Shown one piece after another: positions 1 to 8,993 of a stretch of DNA of 64,000 nucleotides. This stretch comes from JAFGRU01 sp016934985 (GTDB taxonomy: Bacteria; Desulfobacterota; Desulfuromonadia; Desulfuromonadales; JAAYDE01). Each line of letters begins with the position of its first letter. Position 1 is the first letter of the stretch. A program made the translations under genes and the position numbers. The notes beneath the pieces were generated by a model. The model searched no databases. It was not told where the DNA came from and saw only the letters and a program-made list of their open reading frames with translations. The stretch lies in NCBI GenBank assembly GCA_963665045.2, contig CAXXJQ010000008.1, forward strand, positions 62,001 through 126,000, given 5' to 3'.

Positions 1-1
1 T

Positions 2-196
2 GTGGACGGTGCTTTCAGTGCGATCTGCCAACTTCCGGTAACGGAAGAGTGGGGGGAATTTCTGCGCACATTGAAGCGGCGCGGTCGCTCCCGCATCAAT
101 CTGCATTCGGAAATTATCGGGCCGGGAGGGGGTACGGCCGGCCGCCACGAAGGGGTTTATGTGGCCGTTGTTTCGAAGGAAGGTGGCTCTGGCTGA
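2..196 (+). CDS. C-terminal end of an unrecognised protein (cut by window edge)
   Basis: An open frame enters from the left edge and stops at 196, giving about 64 residues ending in VAVVSKEGGSG. The GTG at position 2 is only the first possible codon in the window, so the true start is probably outside. The piece has mixed alpha/beta-like composition and no motif I can name. It ends a few bases before the LysE gene and probably belongs to the same transcript. No function is assigned. Confidence 0.35.
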   Translation: MDGAFSAICQLPVTEEWGEFLRTLKRRGRSRINLHSEIIGPGGGTAGRHEGVYVAVVSKEGGSG

Positions 197-214
197 TGGC
201 AAATGGAGATTGGA

Positions 215-829
215 ATGTTCAATACTGAATTTCTGCTGACTTCTCTAATAGTGGTCCTGATTCCCGGTACCGGGGTAATCTACACCGTATCCACCGGTCT
301 TTTCCTCGGCCGCCGTGCCAGCATTGGGGCGGCTTTCGGTTGTACGGCCGGTATTGTCCCCCATCTGGTGGCCAGCGTCCTCGGCCTGTCGGCCCTGCTG
401 CATATCAGTGCTCTCGCTTTCCAGACGATTAAGTACGCGGGGGCCGTTTATCTCCTCTATCTGGCCTGGTCCATGTGGCGGGAGACCGGAACCCTGAAAC
501 TTGACAGCACGGAGCGGAGCAGAGACCTGCGCCGGATTGCCGTGCGGGGCTTTCTGATCAATATTCTCAACCCCAAACTGTCGATTTTTTTTCTCGCTTT
601 TCTTCCCCTTTTCGTTTCTCCCCAGGCCGCTTCACCCATGGGCCAGATGCTTCTTCTCAGCGGGATCTTCATGGCCATGACCCTGGGCATTTTTATCCTT
701 TACGGGATATCCGCCAATGGGGTTCGGAGCTATATTATCAACTCGCCCAAAGCCATCCGCCGCATGCAGCGCTCCTTTGTGGCCGTCTTTGCCCTACTGG
801 GTGTCAAACTGGCGCTTACCGAACAGTAG
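215..829 (+). CDS. LysE family amino-acid/metabolite exporter
   Basis: Inner-membrane exporter of the LysE/RhtB superfamily, about 204 residues with roughly six hydrophobic segments. The N-terminal stretch reads LIPGTGVIYTVSTGLFLGRR, matching the family's usual N-terminal signature (typically PGP). A middle segment has the conserved ILNPKLSIFFLAFLPLFV pattern. I prefer the ATG at 215 because GGAG lies six bases upstream of it; the upstream in-frame ATG at 203 has no such site. The substrate cannot be told from sequence; members export amino acids, homoserine lactones or similar small molecules. A second LysE homologue lies at 50964. Confidence 0.85.
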   Translation: MFNTEFLLTSLIVVLIPGTGVIYTVSTGLFLGRRASIGAAFGCTAGIVPHLVASVLGLSALLHISALAFQTIKYAGAVYLLYLAWSMWRETGTLKLDSTERSRDLRRIAVRGFLINILNPKLSIFFLAFLPLFVSPQAASPMGQMLLLSGIFMAMTLGIFILYGISANGVRSYIINSPKAIRRMQRSFVAVFALLGVKLALTEQ

Positions 830-1248
830 CACTTGTCCCTTTTTTTTGACAAATTATTAAGCCTGGCTAAAGTTCATTAACAGCCGGAATTATCCGTGTG
901 CAGGTCTCCGGCTACCTGCACCGCTATTTCTCGTGCGAAATCGTTGCCGGCAAGTTTTTTCCATAAACAGGAGGACCAGGTTTTCTAAACCCTCATGGTT
1001 GCGGCTTCGTTTGTTTACTTAAAAAATTTTATTAATTTTAATATATCGAGTTATCTTAACGAAAATAAGTTTCAATCACGGGCTCGATAGTTTCTCTTGC
1101 GGGTCGAGTTGCAAAGTAGAAACTTAACTTTGTTTTTTCACTAAGTTGTCCCTTCCCCCTTCATGCCGATTGTGTTACCCTGTTGCCCCTTTGATGATCC
1201 GGCTGTTGTTATCATTGATAAATTTCTTGGTACAAAGGAGTTCAAATC
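830..1248. other. Intergenic stretch, possible promoter, no gene seen
   Basis: No credible ORF. A weak sigma-70-like pair is present: TTGACA at 846-851 and TAAAGT at 868-873, spaced 16 bases. The stretch turns very AT-rich at 1018-1060 and then shows an imperfect inverted repeat in which AAGTTTC near 1068 can pair with GAAACTT near 1120. This could carry the promoter of the regulator/acyl-CoA synthetase pair. Confidence 0.4.
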
Positions 1249-1824
1249 ATGCCTGATGAAAACAAACTCGGCGGCAAGATTCGCCAGCTCCGCGAGATGC
1301 GGGAGATGTCCGTTGAGCAGTTGGCGGAACAGAGCCACTGCCATGTCGATCTGTTGCGGCATATGGAAGATGGGGACCTGGTGCCGTCGCTGACCCCGCT
1401 GATGAATATTTCCCGTGCCCTCGGCGTGCGCCTCGGCACTCTCCTTGACGATGAGCCCCACGATGGTCCGTTGCTGGTTAAAGCCGGCCAGTCGCCGAAT
1501 ATCGTTCATTTCTCCGGCAAGGACCCGGAGGCCAAAAAGAGCAACCTTGATTTCTATTCCATAGGGGCGGGTAAAAAGGATCGCCACATGGAGCCGTTTC
1601 TCATTGATGTGCAGCCGCGTAACGGCGAGCATCCGCCTCTCTCCTCGCACGAAGGGGAAGAATTCATTTACGTTCTGGAGGGACAGATCGAGATTAATTA
1701 CGGGAAAACCGATTATATTCTCGAAGCCGGGGACAGCATCTATTACGATTCGGTCGTTCCCCACGACGTCCACGCCCGAGGCGGTACCGCCCGCATTCTC
1801 GCCGTGGTCTACGCCCCTTTTTAA
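1249..1824 (+). CDS. XRE-type HTH regulator with C-terminal cupin domain
   Basis: 191 residues in two parts. Residues about 8-62 form an XRE/Cro helix-turn-helix (GKIRQLREMREMSVEQLAEQ and a following recognition helix). Residues about 100-190 are a small cupin barrel with HEGEEFIYVLEG and a later PHDVHARGG, supplying the usual His/Glu ligands. HTH-cupin proteins commonly repress or activate neighbouring metabolic genes in response to a small ligand bound in the cupin. AAGGAG lies nine bases before the ATG. The gene is 21 bp upstream of an acyl-CoA synthetase, so the pair is likely one operon and the regulator probably controls it. Confidence 0.88.
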   Translation: MPDENKLGGKIRQLREMREMSVEQLAEQSHCHVDLLRHMEDGDLVPSLTPLMNISRALGVRLGTLLDDEPHDGPLLVKAGQSPNIVHFSGKDPEAKKSNLDFYSIGAGKKDRHMEPFLIDVQPRNGEHPPLSSHEGEEFIYVLEGQIEINYGKTDYILEAGDSIYYDSVVPHDVHARGGTARILAVVYAPF

Positions 1825-1845
1825 GGCTTCAGGGAGGAACGATAA

Positions 1846-3516
1846 ATGCCATTCACTGATCTCACCATAGGTGCTTATCTGGACAAACAGGTCCGGGAAA
1901 TTCCAGACCAGGAATTCATCATCTACCCCGACCGCAATTTGCGCTGGACCTTTGCCGACTTTGCCGACCGTGTCGATACCCTGGCCAAGGGCCTGCTTGG
2001 CGTCGGCATCGGCAAAGGGGACCATGTCGGCATCTGGGCGCGCAACGTGCCCGACTGGCTGACATTCATGTTCGCCACCGCCCGCATCGGTGCCGTGCTG
2101 GTAACGGTCAATACCTTGTACCGCAGTTTTGAACTCGAATACATCGTCCGTCAATCGGACCTGAAGGCATTGGCCATCATCGACAGCTTTCGTGATCACG
2201 ATTATCTGGAAACGGTCTATGAACTGATTCCCGAATTGCGTACCTGTCAGCGCGGTTATCTGCAGAGCGCTCGCTTTCCTAAACTGCGCAGTGTCATCTA
2301 CATAGGGCAGGAAAAACATCGCGGTATGTATAATACCCGTGAGCTGCTGCTGCTCGGCAGCCAGAGCGACGACAGTGAACTGAACGCCATCAAGGATACG
2401 GTGGCCTCGCATGACGTCGTCAATATGCAGTACACCTCGGGGACGACCGGTTTCCCCAAGGGGGTGATGCTCAGTCACTACAACATCCTCAACAACGGCT
2501 ACTACATCGGCGAGCGCCAGCGTTTTTCCACTGCAGACCGGGTCTGCCTGCCGGTGCCGTTGTTCCATTGCTTCGGTTGCGTGCTCGGAGTGATGGCGGC
2601 GTTCTCTCATGGTTCCACCATGGTGCCGCTGGAGATTTTTGACCCGCTCATGGTGCTGGCGGCCATCCAGAAAGAAAAATGCACCGCCGTGTACGGTGTG
2701 CCGACAATGTTCATCGCCGAACTCGATCATCCCATGTTCGACATGTTCGATCTTTCTTCTCTGCGTACGGGTATCATGGCCGGCTCGCCCTGTCCGACGG
2801 AGGCCATGAAAAACGTCATGGAAAAAATGCACTGCTCGGAGATTACCATTGCCTACGGATTGACCGAAGCGTCACCGGTCATCACCCAGACCCGAACCGA
2901 TGACAGCATCGAATACCGGGTGGCCTCAGTCGGCGCCGCCCTGCCGCATATCGAGGTCAAGATTGTCGATCCCGAGAACGGCGCCATCTGCGGACCGGGA
3001 CAGCCCGGCGAACTCTGCTGCCGCGGCTACAACGTCATGAAGGGTTATTACAACATGCCCGAGCAGACCGCCGCCGTGATCGATGGCGACGGCTGGCTGC
3101 ATTCGGGAGACCAGGCCGAGGTCGACGAGAACGGCTACTTCCGCATTACCGGCCGCATCAAGGATATGATCATTCGCGGCGGGGAAAACATCTACCCGCG
3201 CGAGATCGAGGAGTTTCTCTACACTCTCAACGGTGTCAAGGACGTTCAGGTGGTCGGCATTCCCGACCGCAAGTATGGCGAGGTTATCGGTGCTTTCATT
3301 ATCCTCAAGGAGGGGGCAAACCTGACGGAGGAAGATGTCCAGGATTTTGCCCGTGGACGCATCGCCTCGTACAAGAGACCAAAATATGTCTTTTTCGTCG
3401 ATAGTTTTCCCCTGACGGCGAGCGGCAAGGTACAGAAGTACAAGCTGCGTGAGATAGCCCGGGAAGAGCTTGGTATCAGCCAGGACGTGTTTGACGGAGA
3501 GAAGGCCAAGGGCTGA
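1846..3516 (+). CDS. AMP-binding acyl-CoA synthetase (fatty-acid--CoA ligase type)
   Basis: 556 residues, the normal length for a class I adenylate-forming enzyme that activates a carboxylic acid as acyl-AMP and transfers it to CoA. The P-loop-like motif YTSGTTGFPKG is near residue 200, YGLTEASPV is the adenine-binding A5 motif, and GWLHSGDQAEVDENGYF with GRIKDMIIRGGENIYP forms the hinge. The catalytic lysine sits in TASGKVQKYKLRE near the C terminus. No membrane segment is seen. GGGAGG precedes the ATG. The upstream HTH-cupin gene points to co-regulation, plausibly for use of medium-chain or aromatic acids; the exact substrate is unknown. Confidence 0.9.
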   Translation: MPFTDLTIGAYLDKQVREIPDQEFIIYPDRNLRWTFADFADRVDTLAKGLLGVGIGKGDHVGIWARNVPDWLTFMFATARIGAVLVTVNTLYRSFELEYIVRQSDLKALAIIDSFRDHDYLETVYELIPELRTCQRGYLQSARFPKLRSVIYIGQEKHRGMYNTRELLLLGSQSDDSELNAIKDTVASHDVVNMQYTSGTTGFPKGVMLSHYNILNNGYYIGERQRFSTADRVCLPVPLFHCFGCVLGVMAAFSHGSTMVPLEIFDPLMVLAAIQKEKCTAVYGVPTMFIAELDHPMFDMFDLSSLRTGIMAGSPCPTEAMKNVMEKMHCSEITIAYGLTEASPVITQTRTDDSIEYRVASVGAALPHIEVKIVDPENGAICGPGQPGELCCRGYNVMKGYYNMPEQTAAVIDGDGWLHSGDQAEVDENGYFRITGRIKDMIIRGGENIYPREIEEFLYTLNGVKDVQVVGIPDRKYGEVIGAFIILKEGANLTEEDVQDFARGRIASYKRPKYVFFVDSFPLTASGKVQKYKLREIAREELGISQDVFDGEKAKG

Positions 3517-3548
3517 ACTTAAGGGCCGGGTACCCTTTCAATGGCAAG

Positions 3549-3582
3549 GTCCGCAAGCGGGATCAGGCCCCCGCTTGCGGAC
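3549..3582. terminator. Stem-loop between convergent genes
   Basis: A perfect 13-bp inverted repeat (GTCCGCAAGCGGG paired with CCCGCTTGCGGAC, 8-base loop) lies between the acyl-CoA synthetase stop at 3516 and the converging gene ending at 3593. There is no long T tract on either strand, so it is either a weak bidirectional terminator or an mRNA 3' end stabiliser. Confidence 0.5.
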
Positions 3583-3592
3583 GCCATGCGGA

Positions 3593-6205
3593 TCATTCCG
3601 GATCAAAATAGCAGAGAGCTTTCTGCTTCAAGGTATTGGCGTTGATTTTAAGCCGGCGTTTTTGCGGCAGATCGACTGCGTCGAAGACTCTGACGGCTTT
3701 TTCATGCTTCAGGCTCGCATCCGGCAGGATTTGGCGCAGCTTGTTGGGCGCCTCACAGAAAAAGTCGTGGTTGATCGCGTCTTTCTCCTGTTGCGGGAAA
3801 ACCGCAAGGTAGAGCATATCCATCCCCACAATCTCACTGAAAAAATGCGTTCCAAGGGAAACATCCGGAATTAGATCATCGCGCATGGCGACGATCTCAC
3901 AGAGGATGGAAACCCGGTTGATCTGGGAAAATGACACCGGAATCCCCAGAGATGGGGTCGTGCTTCCCCAGCGCCCCGGCCCAAGGAGCATGGTGGTCCC
4001 GGCCTCCGAAGAACTGTGGACGATGCGCCCGATCAACGCCGCAATATCATAACGTTCGGCAATGGGAAGGTTTCCGTAAATGGCCGGAACGACGTAGATA
4101 AGGCGGTCGATTTCCACCACGCGACTCTGGCCGATGATGGCCCGGTGAGTTTTCAGAATTATATCTTGCGGCTTCAGACTGGCCGGAGGTTCCGCTGTGT
4201 CTTCAACCCCCCTGACCTGAAATGGCCGGCATTGAACCAGATTGATCCTGGGAATGTCGTCGTCGAGAAAGTTGGCGGTGAATTCGATGTCGACGGGATG
4301 GTCATAGACCTTGTGGAGAGTGCTGAGAATCTCCCGCATGTCGTTGGCGAAGGATGTCCTGGTCAGCAGCTGGTCAAAAGTCAAAACCCACGAATGCTTT
4401 GTTTCCCTTCCGCGCTGACGTGCCATTTCTTCAATCTTTTGATCCCTTGTGGCTACTTTGGCCAGCGGCAACCGGTCTTCACCCTGGATGATGTCGGTAA
4501 AATCCTTCGCAACCAGCTGATTGGCCTCCAGGTCCAGGAGGTCGACTTTGCGCTGGGAATATTTTCCGGGATTGTCAATGACCCCTTCCGGGCGGCGTTC
4601 CGGTTCATTGAGGGCCACCAGACGTGTGTAGTCGTCGTCCCTGCGGTCCACGGCCCGGGTTCCCAGGCCGAAAACCAGGCGCAGCATGCCGGCTTCGGGA
4701 TTAATTGATTTGTCCCAGACGTAGGGGTTGAAGGAAAACCCGACTCCTGCCATTTGCGGAAAGAAATTATGTCCGTAAAGCGCCCCGGACACCCTCTGGA
4801 CAAGAAGGCTCATCTGTTCGTCGCGATCGAGGATACCGTGCTTGGCCCGATAGCGCAGGGCCTCATCGCTCATGGCGCTGGCATAGACCCTTCTAACGGC
4901 GGCAAGAAAATCCTCCAGGCGCTGGGATCGGGACCCCTGGTTGGCGCAGAAGACACTATCATACTTGCCGACGAAGGCATGGCCGAAATTATCCTCAAGA
5001 AGACTGCTGGAGCGTACAATGATGGGAGATTGCCCGAAATAATCGAGCATGTCCGAGAACTCCTTGATCAGGTAATCCGGGAAGGAGCCGCGCAGGGTCA
5101 GGCGGCGGGCCTCCTTGGCACCCTGCAGAAAGGTGTCGGGATTGCGTATGGTTTCCCGCAGCCACCAGCAGCCGTTGCGGACGAGGAAGGTATAAAAGAC
5201 ATCCGAGGCGATGAAGAACGAATCGTGAACTTCAAACATCTGACTCAATTCGGGTTTTTCCTTGCGCAGTATGGCGCGACCCAGTAAAACCCCAACCGTT
5301 TTTCCACCGATCAGTCCCGTCCCGATCATCCTTTCGCCTATCGCAATCAGATCGGAGAGGGTGAAATATTTTCTTGCCAGCTCCAGGATTCGCTCATCCC
5401 TGGAAACCGACATGCGCAACAGCCGTTCGAAAATGGCGTTGGCGTCGGCAAGGGAACAGCTTTCAGAATCCAGATCGTCGTTCATGATTGCCGCCTTGGT
5501 AAAATTGCGTTTCCAGGCGTCATGCCCTTCGCTCTTGGTTTTGAGGCCTGGCCGCGAGCGGGATGATAGGATCTCGGAAGCGGTGATGCTGTCGGTGACG
5601 GGGCGGACGTCGTCGTTTGCCCAGGTGTGGAGCATGTACATGGTAGGGGTGTGGCGGTGTTGTGCCTTCAGAGGATGAATGAATATCTGATCCCTGTGGC
5701 GGTAAACGTCCAGCAGGAGCTGGGTAGTCTGAGTGATTGGTTCGGTAGCCCGGAAGGAGTGATGATTTCTGATCAAAGCAAAATAGGCCAGGGTTTCCAG
5801 GTCAAAAAGGTAAGGGCAGGTCAAGACGAAAAAGTTGGCAAGCATCTGATCGCTGTACCAATCGGCAACAAGGTCCGACAAACAATCGAAAACGTAATAG
5901 CTCCGTCTTCCGATTCGTTCGATGACCCGATGGATCTGGTTCAGAAAGGTTTCGAAGCCATCCTCGGGATTGAGTTCATGAATTTCAGTGGCCAGTTCTT
6001 CCGGAACCAGAGGACGGTGTTTGGCAAAACGGAAATAGATCAGTGGTCTTCCCGCTCGTTTCGCTTTTTCCGCGTAGGGCGGGATAAAAGGGGCGTAGTC
6101 CTCGATAGAATCGACCTGCCAGACGATGTTGTCGCCGGGAAGTATCCTTCCGATAACCCGGTCCAGTCCGTCAATCCCGGTGCTCATATCAATATTTTCG
6201 GGCAT
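3593..6205 (-). CDS. PEP/pyruvate-binding (PPDK ATP-grasp) domain protein with KaiC-like N-terminus
   Basis: 870 residues. Residues 1 to about 200 resemble a KaiC/RecA-fold domain (STGIDGLDRVIGRILPGDNI) but the Walker A glycine-lysine-threonine is absent. Residues about 300-680 match the ATP-grasp domain of pyruvate phosphate dikinase/PEP synthase (PIIVRSSSLLEDNFGHAFVG, later INLVQCRPFQV). A further 170-residue C-terminal region follows, and I see no phosphohistidine domain, so it is unlikely to be a complete dikinase. AAGGAGA lies upstream of the ATG. It stands alone, divergent from the cytochrome c gene. The role is unknown: probably nucleotide-dependent phosphotransfer or sensing. Confidence 0.8.
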   Translation of the reverse strand: MPENIDMSTGIDGLDRVIGRILPGDNIVWQVDSIEDYAPFIPPYAEKAKRAGRPLIYFRFAKHRPLVPEELATEIHELNPEDGFETFLNQIHRVIERIGRRSYYVFDCLSDLVADWYSDQMLANFFVLTCPYLFDLETLAYFALIRNHHSFRATEPITQTTQLLLDVYRHRDQIFIHPLKAQHRHTPTMYMLHTWANDDVRPVTDSITASEILSSRSRPGLKTKSEGHDAWKRNFTKAAIMNDDLDSESCSLADANAIFERLLRMSVSRDERILELARKYFTLSDLIAIGERMIGTGLIGGKTVGVLLGRAILRKEKPELSQMFEVHDSFFIASDVFYTFLVRNGCWWLRETIRNPDTFLQGAKEARRLTLRGSFPDYLIKEFSDMLDYFGQSPIIVRSSSLLEDNFGHAFVGKYDSVFCANQGSRSQRLEDFLAAVRRVYASAMSDEALRYRAKHGILDRDEQMSLLVQRVSGALYGHNFFPQMAGVGFSFNPYVWDKSINPEAGMLRLVFGLGTRAVDRRDDDYTRLVALNEPERRPEGVIDNPGKYSQRKVDLLDLEANQLVAKDFTDIIQGEDRLPLAKVATRDQKIEEMARQRGRETKHSWVLTFDQLLTRTSFANDMREILSTLHKVYDHPVDIEFTANFLDDDIPRINLVQCRPFQVRGVEDTAEPPASLKPQDIILKTHRAIIGQSRVVEIDRLIYVVPAIYGNLPIAERYDIAALIGRIVHSSSEAGTTMLLGPGRWGSTTPSLGIPVSFSQINRVSILCEIVAMRDDLIPDVSLGTHFFSEIVGMDMLYLAVFPQQEKDAINHDFFCEAPNKLRQILPDASLKHEKAVRVFDAVDLPQKRRLKINANTLKQKALCYFDPE

Positions 6206-6739
6206 ATATTTGGTCTCCTTGGCATTGGCCCCACAAGATCATGGGAAGCGCGAGCGGCAATTCTTTTGCCGATTTGAATACACTTGTTGTCAATGGATGG
6301 TCCGTCCTGGAAAGGGGAGGCAAACGAAAAAAGACTCTATCTAAGTTACCAGAAGGCCGAGCCGGGAACAAATCGTTTCTTGCGCGGGAGGTCATCTGGT
6401 TCGAAAAAAGAGAAAAAAGCCACTGGAAAAGCTCTGCGGTGTTTAAGGTTGAAACCGGATGGCTGTGGCCTGTTTTGATTGGACATTATTATTTTTTATG
6501 GGTGACGGCTTGTTAAACACGGTCCGAGGTATGATAACTTATTGTCATGACAAAAATACTTTATTTGGGAATGCTATTTTTGAGAACGACCTTTAAGCAC
6601 TCGGCCCAGGGGACGGATTTGGGTTATAGGGTTTTTGCCTGATGAGATGCAGGTTGTTCGTGTCCGACGCCGCCATATAATCTTATGGTTGGCTGAAAAA
6701 TATAAATGGCTTAAAGAAAAGCGAAAAGGAGGGAATAAA
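6206..6739. other. Intergenic region between divergent genes with a 12-bp palindrome
   Basis: 534 bp separates the divergent starts at 6205 and 6740. Short open frames here overlap each other and lack coding character. TTGTCATGACAA at 6542-6553 is a perfect 12-bp palindrome and could bind a dimeric regulator. No RNA gene was recognised. Confidence 0.35.
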
Positions 6740-7183
6740 ATGCAAAGATTCATTGATCGAGACGCCATGAAACAAAGCGGACACTTGATTATTAAACGCC
6801 TCTCCACAGGTACGCGGACAGCGAACATGGTGCTGGTGTTCTCCATGGTTTTGGCTTTACTCGTTGCTCCTGCCCTGGCGCTTGAGCCTGCGGGGAAGGA
6901 TCTGAAAATGTTTTATCAACAGAACTGTGCCAGGTGCCATGGGCCGGATGGTTCTGCTGTTAATGCGGAAGGCAAAAGACTCCGTGGGCTGGACTTTACA
7001 GACCAGGACTGGCAGCGCAGCACCGGTGACGATCGGATGGTGAAGACTATCCTGAAGGGGAAGTTTTTCGGAAGGGCCATGCCCGGCTTTAATGATCAAC
7101 TTACTGAGGAAGAGGCCCGGCGGATGGTCAAGGAAATTATTCGTAACAGCAAAAAGGGTCAGGTAATTGCGCCGGGTTTTTAA
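6740..7183 (+). CDS. Secreted c-type cytochrome, single heme
   Basis: 147 residues from the ATG at 6740, chosen because AGGAGG lies 8 bases upstream; the reading frame stays open further upstream but has no ribosome site there. Residues about 29-48 are a signal or anchor helix ending in VAPALALEP. One heme-binding motif is present, CARCH (about residues 63-67), and GRAMPGF supplies a plausible distal methionine, as in class I cytochromes c. The domain should sit in the periplasm and carry electrons. The partner is not evident from neighbours. Confidence 0.85.
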   Translation: MQRFIDRDAMKQSGHLIIKRLSTGTRTANMVLVFSMVLALLVAPALALEPAGKDLKMFYQQNCARCHGPDGSAVNAEGKRLRGLDFTDQDWQRSTGDDRMVKTILKGKFFGRAMPGFNDQLTEEEARRMVKEIIRNSKKGQVIAPGF

Positions 7184-7478
7184 ACACAGAGCAGCAATCA
7201 GAAATGAATAAATTGTTGTTGATTTGTAATAATTCAGCTTATCGGCACAATGCCTCGCCTCGCCCATTCCAGGGGCCGCGTGAACCCATCCATGGGGCCT
7301 TGTGCTGAATTGTTCCGTTGATTTTTTGAATAAATAGAAGTGCCCCGGCGGATATTATGATTCGCAGACTACGGGGGAAAAAGTGGTTTCCCCATTTTCA
7401 CCATTGTTATTTATTCTTTATGTCGTTTTTACGACCTGTTCGTAACACAGCAGAGGACCACAGGAAAGGAGTCTTGTA

Positions 7479-7883
7479 ATGAGTACGGCGTATGATTATA
7501 TGAAAATTAATCAAATCTGGCATCTGGCAACTTTAGAAGGGAATCAGCCAAGGGTCCGTCCTTTCGGCTTTGTTATGAAAAGGGATGAAAAGCTGTACTT
7601 TTGCACTGGGAAACTCAAGCAGGTATATAAACAGCTCATGAAAAATCCCGATATTGAGATTTCGGTAATGGGAAAGGATAATACCTGGCTTCGGGTTACC
7701 GGCAAGGTTGTTATGGACGAAAGCCGCAATGCAAAAATTCAAGTGCTTGAAGAAATGCCGGCTCTCAAGAGGTTCTATCCCGGCGGCGCTGATGATGAAA
7801 ATTTAATTACCTTTTTCATGGAAAGTGGCAAGGCAACCCTGTTTTCATTTACCGATGCTCCGAAAGAAATTCCATTGCTGTAA
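7479..7883 (+). CDS. Pyridoxamine 5'-phosphate oxidase-like flavin-binding protein
   Basis: 134 residues, a single split-barrel domain of the PNPOx-like superfamily. The opening IWHLATLEGNQPRVRPFGFV is the typical first strands that hold the flavin phosphate, followed by KLYFCTGKLKQVYKQLMKNP. Members bind FMN or F420 and reduce small molecules; the substrate is unknown here. AAAGGAG precedes the ATG by eight bases. It is followed 22 bp later by a small membrane protein gene, which may share the transcript. Confidence 0.85.
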   Translation: MSTAYDYMKINQIWHLATLEGNQPRVRPFGFVMKRDEKLYFCTGKLKQVYKQLMKNPDIEISVMGKDNTWLRVTGKVVMDESRNAKIQVLEEMPALKRFYPGGADDENLITFFMESGKATLFSFTDAPKEIPLL

Positions 7884-7904
7884 ATCGATGATTTATTTGG
7901 GGGG

Positions 7905-8189
7905 TTGGGTGGTCTGGTGCGACGACTCGGTGACACGGAGGGACGCTGCTTCTGGACAGGCCAGTTACTGTCTCTCGTTGCCACCGTCGTGGCGGTTTAT
8001 CTGGCGCCCACTCTGGGTTATGACAAGGCGGTGCAGTACGACCAGCTCATTAAGGATCAGAACAGCTGTTTTCAGCATCTTGGGGAGGTTTCCGCCCAAT
8101 TTCGCGATGAAACTTCACCCGGGATCGGGAAAGAGCTTGTCAGGCTTCGTATCAAACTGGAGGAAAACGGTTTGGCGGCGGAGGGTTGA
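7905..8189 (+). CDS. Small single-pass membrane protein, unknown
   Basis: About 94 residues from TTG at 7905 (an alternative GTG is at 7917). Residues about 18-36 are hydrophobic (TGQLLSLVATVVAVYLAP) and would anchor the protein; the rest is a polar helical domain with no motif I can name. It follows the PNPOx-like gene closely and ends just before a strong terminator, which supports a real two-gene transcript. The start codon is uncertain. Confidence 0.5.
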   Translation: MGGLVRRLGDTEGRCFWTGQLLSLVATVVAVYLAPTLGYDKAVQYDQLIKDQNSCFQHLGEVSAQFRDETSPGIGKELVRLRIKLEENGLAAEG

Positions 8190-8193
8190 CATG

Positions 8194-8256
8194 GGTTCAA
8201 ACCGGAGAAGGCCCCTCTCTAAAGAGACGGGCCTTCTCTGGTTTGAACCGTTTTTT
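8194..8256 (+). terminator. Rho-independent terminator with long stem
   Basis: A long inverted repeat pairs GGTTCAAACC plus GAGAAGGCCC (from 8194) with GGGCCTTCTC plus GGTTTGAACC (to 8249), followed by TTTTTT at 8251-8256. It ends the PNPOx-like/membrane-protein transcript. It also separates this from the converging gene ending at 8274. Confidence 0.85.
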
Positions 8257-8273
8257 CAACAGGTGACGCGGAA

Positions 8274-8993
8274 TTATTTTTTACCGTTACCGTTGCCGTT
8301 GCCGTTACCGCCGCCTTGACCCTTGCCACCCTTCTCTCCCTTGCCGGACTTACCTTGGCTGGAATGGGCGCTGGAATTTCCTTTACTGGAGTTGGAACTT
8401 TTGGCAGCAACGTGAACGGCGTCCTTAAAGCCTTTTTTGGAATTACGGTTTGTATGCTGCACCAGGCTGGTGTCGCTCCAGGAACGGGAAAAACGGGAAC
8501 GGTTTTTCTCCTTGATGTGGCCATTGCCGAGATTGCCGGGATGGACACCCAGTTGGTGGCAAATTTCACCCCAGCCCATACCCGCGGCCCTCATGTCTGC
8601 TATTGATTCTTCCGACACGTTGGCAAAGGCCGCCAGCTTTTCATCGGCAACCGTCTGGGCGGCCAGATATTGGCTGTCCAGACGTGAAATCTCGGCCAGT
8701 TTTTCCTGGATGGCTTTCTGGTCAGGTTCAGGTGCGCTTTGCAGTCCCTCCAATTCTGTCCTGGCCTGGGCCAAAGCTTCCGACAGGCTGTCAGCTTTCT
8801 GCTGGGCTTCCTGTACCTCCCGGTCAAGAACCGCAATTATGTTTTCGGCTTTTTGGGCCTGGGCATGATTGCTGAAATAAGATTCCTCATCCGCTACGGA
8901 ATTGTCGTCGGCCAGGCTCATTCCCGGCAGCAGAAGCAGCAGAACCATTGAAGTGACCATCAACTTGAGCAAATTTTTCCATTCTTTATTCAT
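8274..8993 (-). CDS. Secreted coiled-coil protein with Gly/Asn/Lys-rich tail
   Basis: 239 residues. Residues 1-28 are a signal peptide (LLLLLPGMSLADD). Residues about 45-125 are strongly helical with heptads rich in Ala, Glu, Gln and Leu, giving a coiled coil. A short conserved-looking segment follows (MGWGEICHQLGVHPGNLGNG), then a basic Ser/Lys region and a low-complexity end of Gly, Asn and Lys. Its start overlaps the stop of the TPR lipoprotein gene by four bases, so the two are translationally coupled. Likely periplasmic or extracellular; function unknown. Confidence 0.7.
   Translation of the reverse strand: MNKEWKNLLKLMVTSMVLLLLLPGMSLADDNSVADEESYFSNHAQAQKAENIIAVLDREVQEAQQKADSLSEALAQARTELEGLQSAPEPDQKAIQEKLAEISRLDSQYLAAQTVADEKLAAFANVSEESIADMRAAGMGWGEICHQLGVHPGNLGNGHIKEKNRSRFSRSWSDTSLVQHTNRNSKKGFKDAVHVAAKSSNSSKGNSSAHSSQGKSGKGEKGGKGQGGGNGNGNGNGKK

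Noticed and set aside
1141..2832. Long minus-strand open frame of 563 codons opposite the HTH-cupin and acyl-CoA synthetase genes
   Set aside because: His/Gly/Val-rich shadow of two clearly recognised plus-strand genes, with no ribosome site and no family resemblance.
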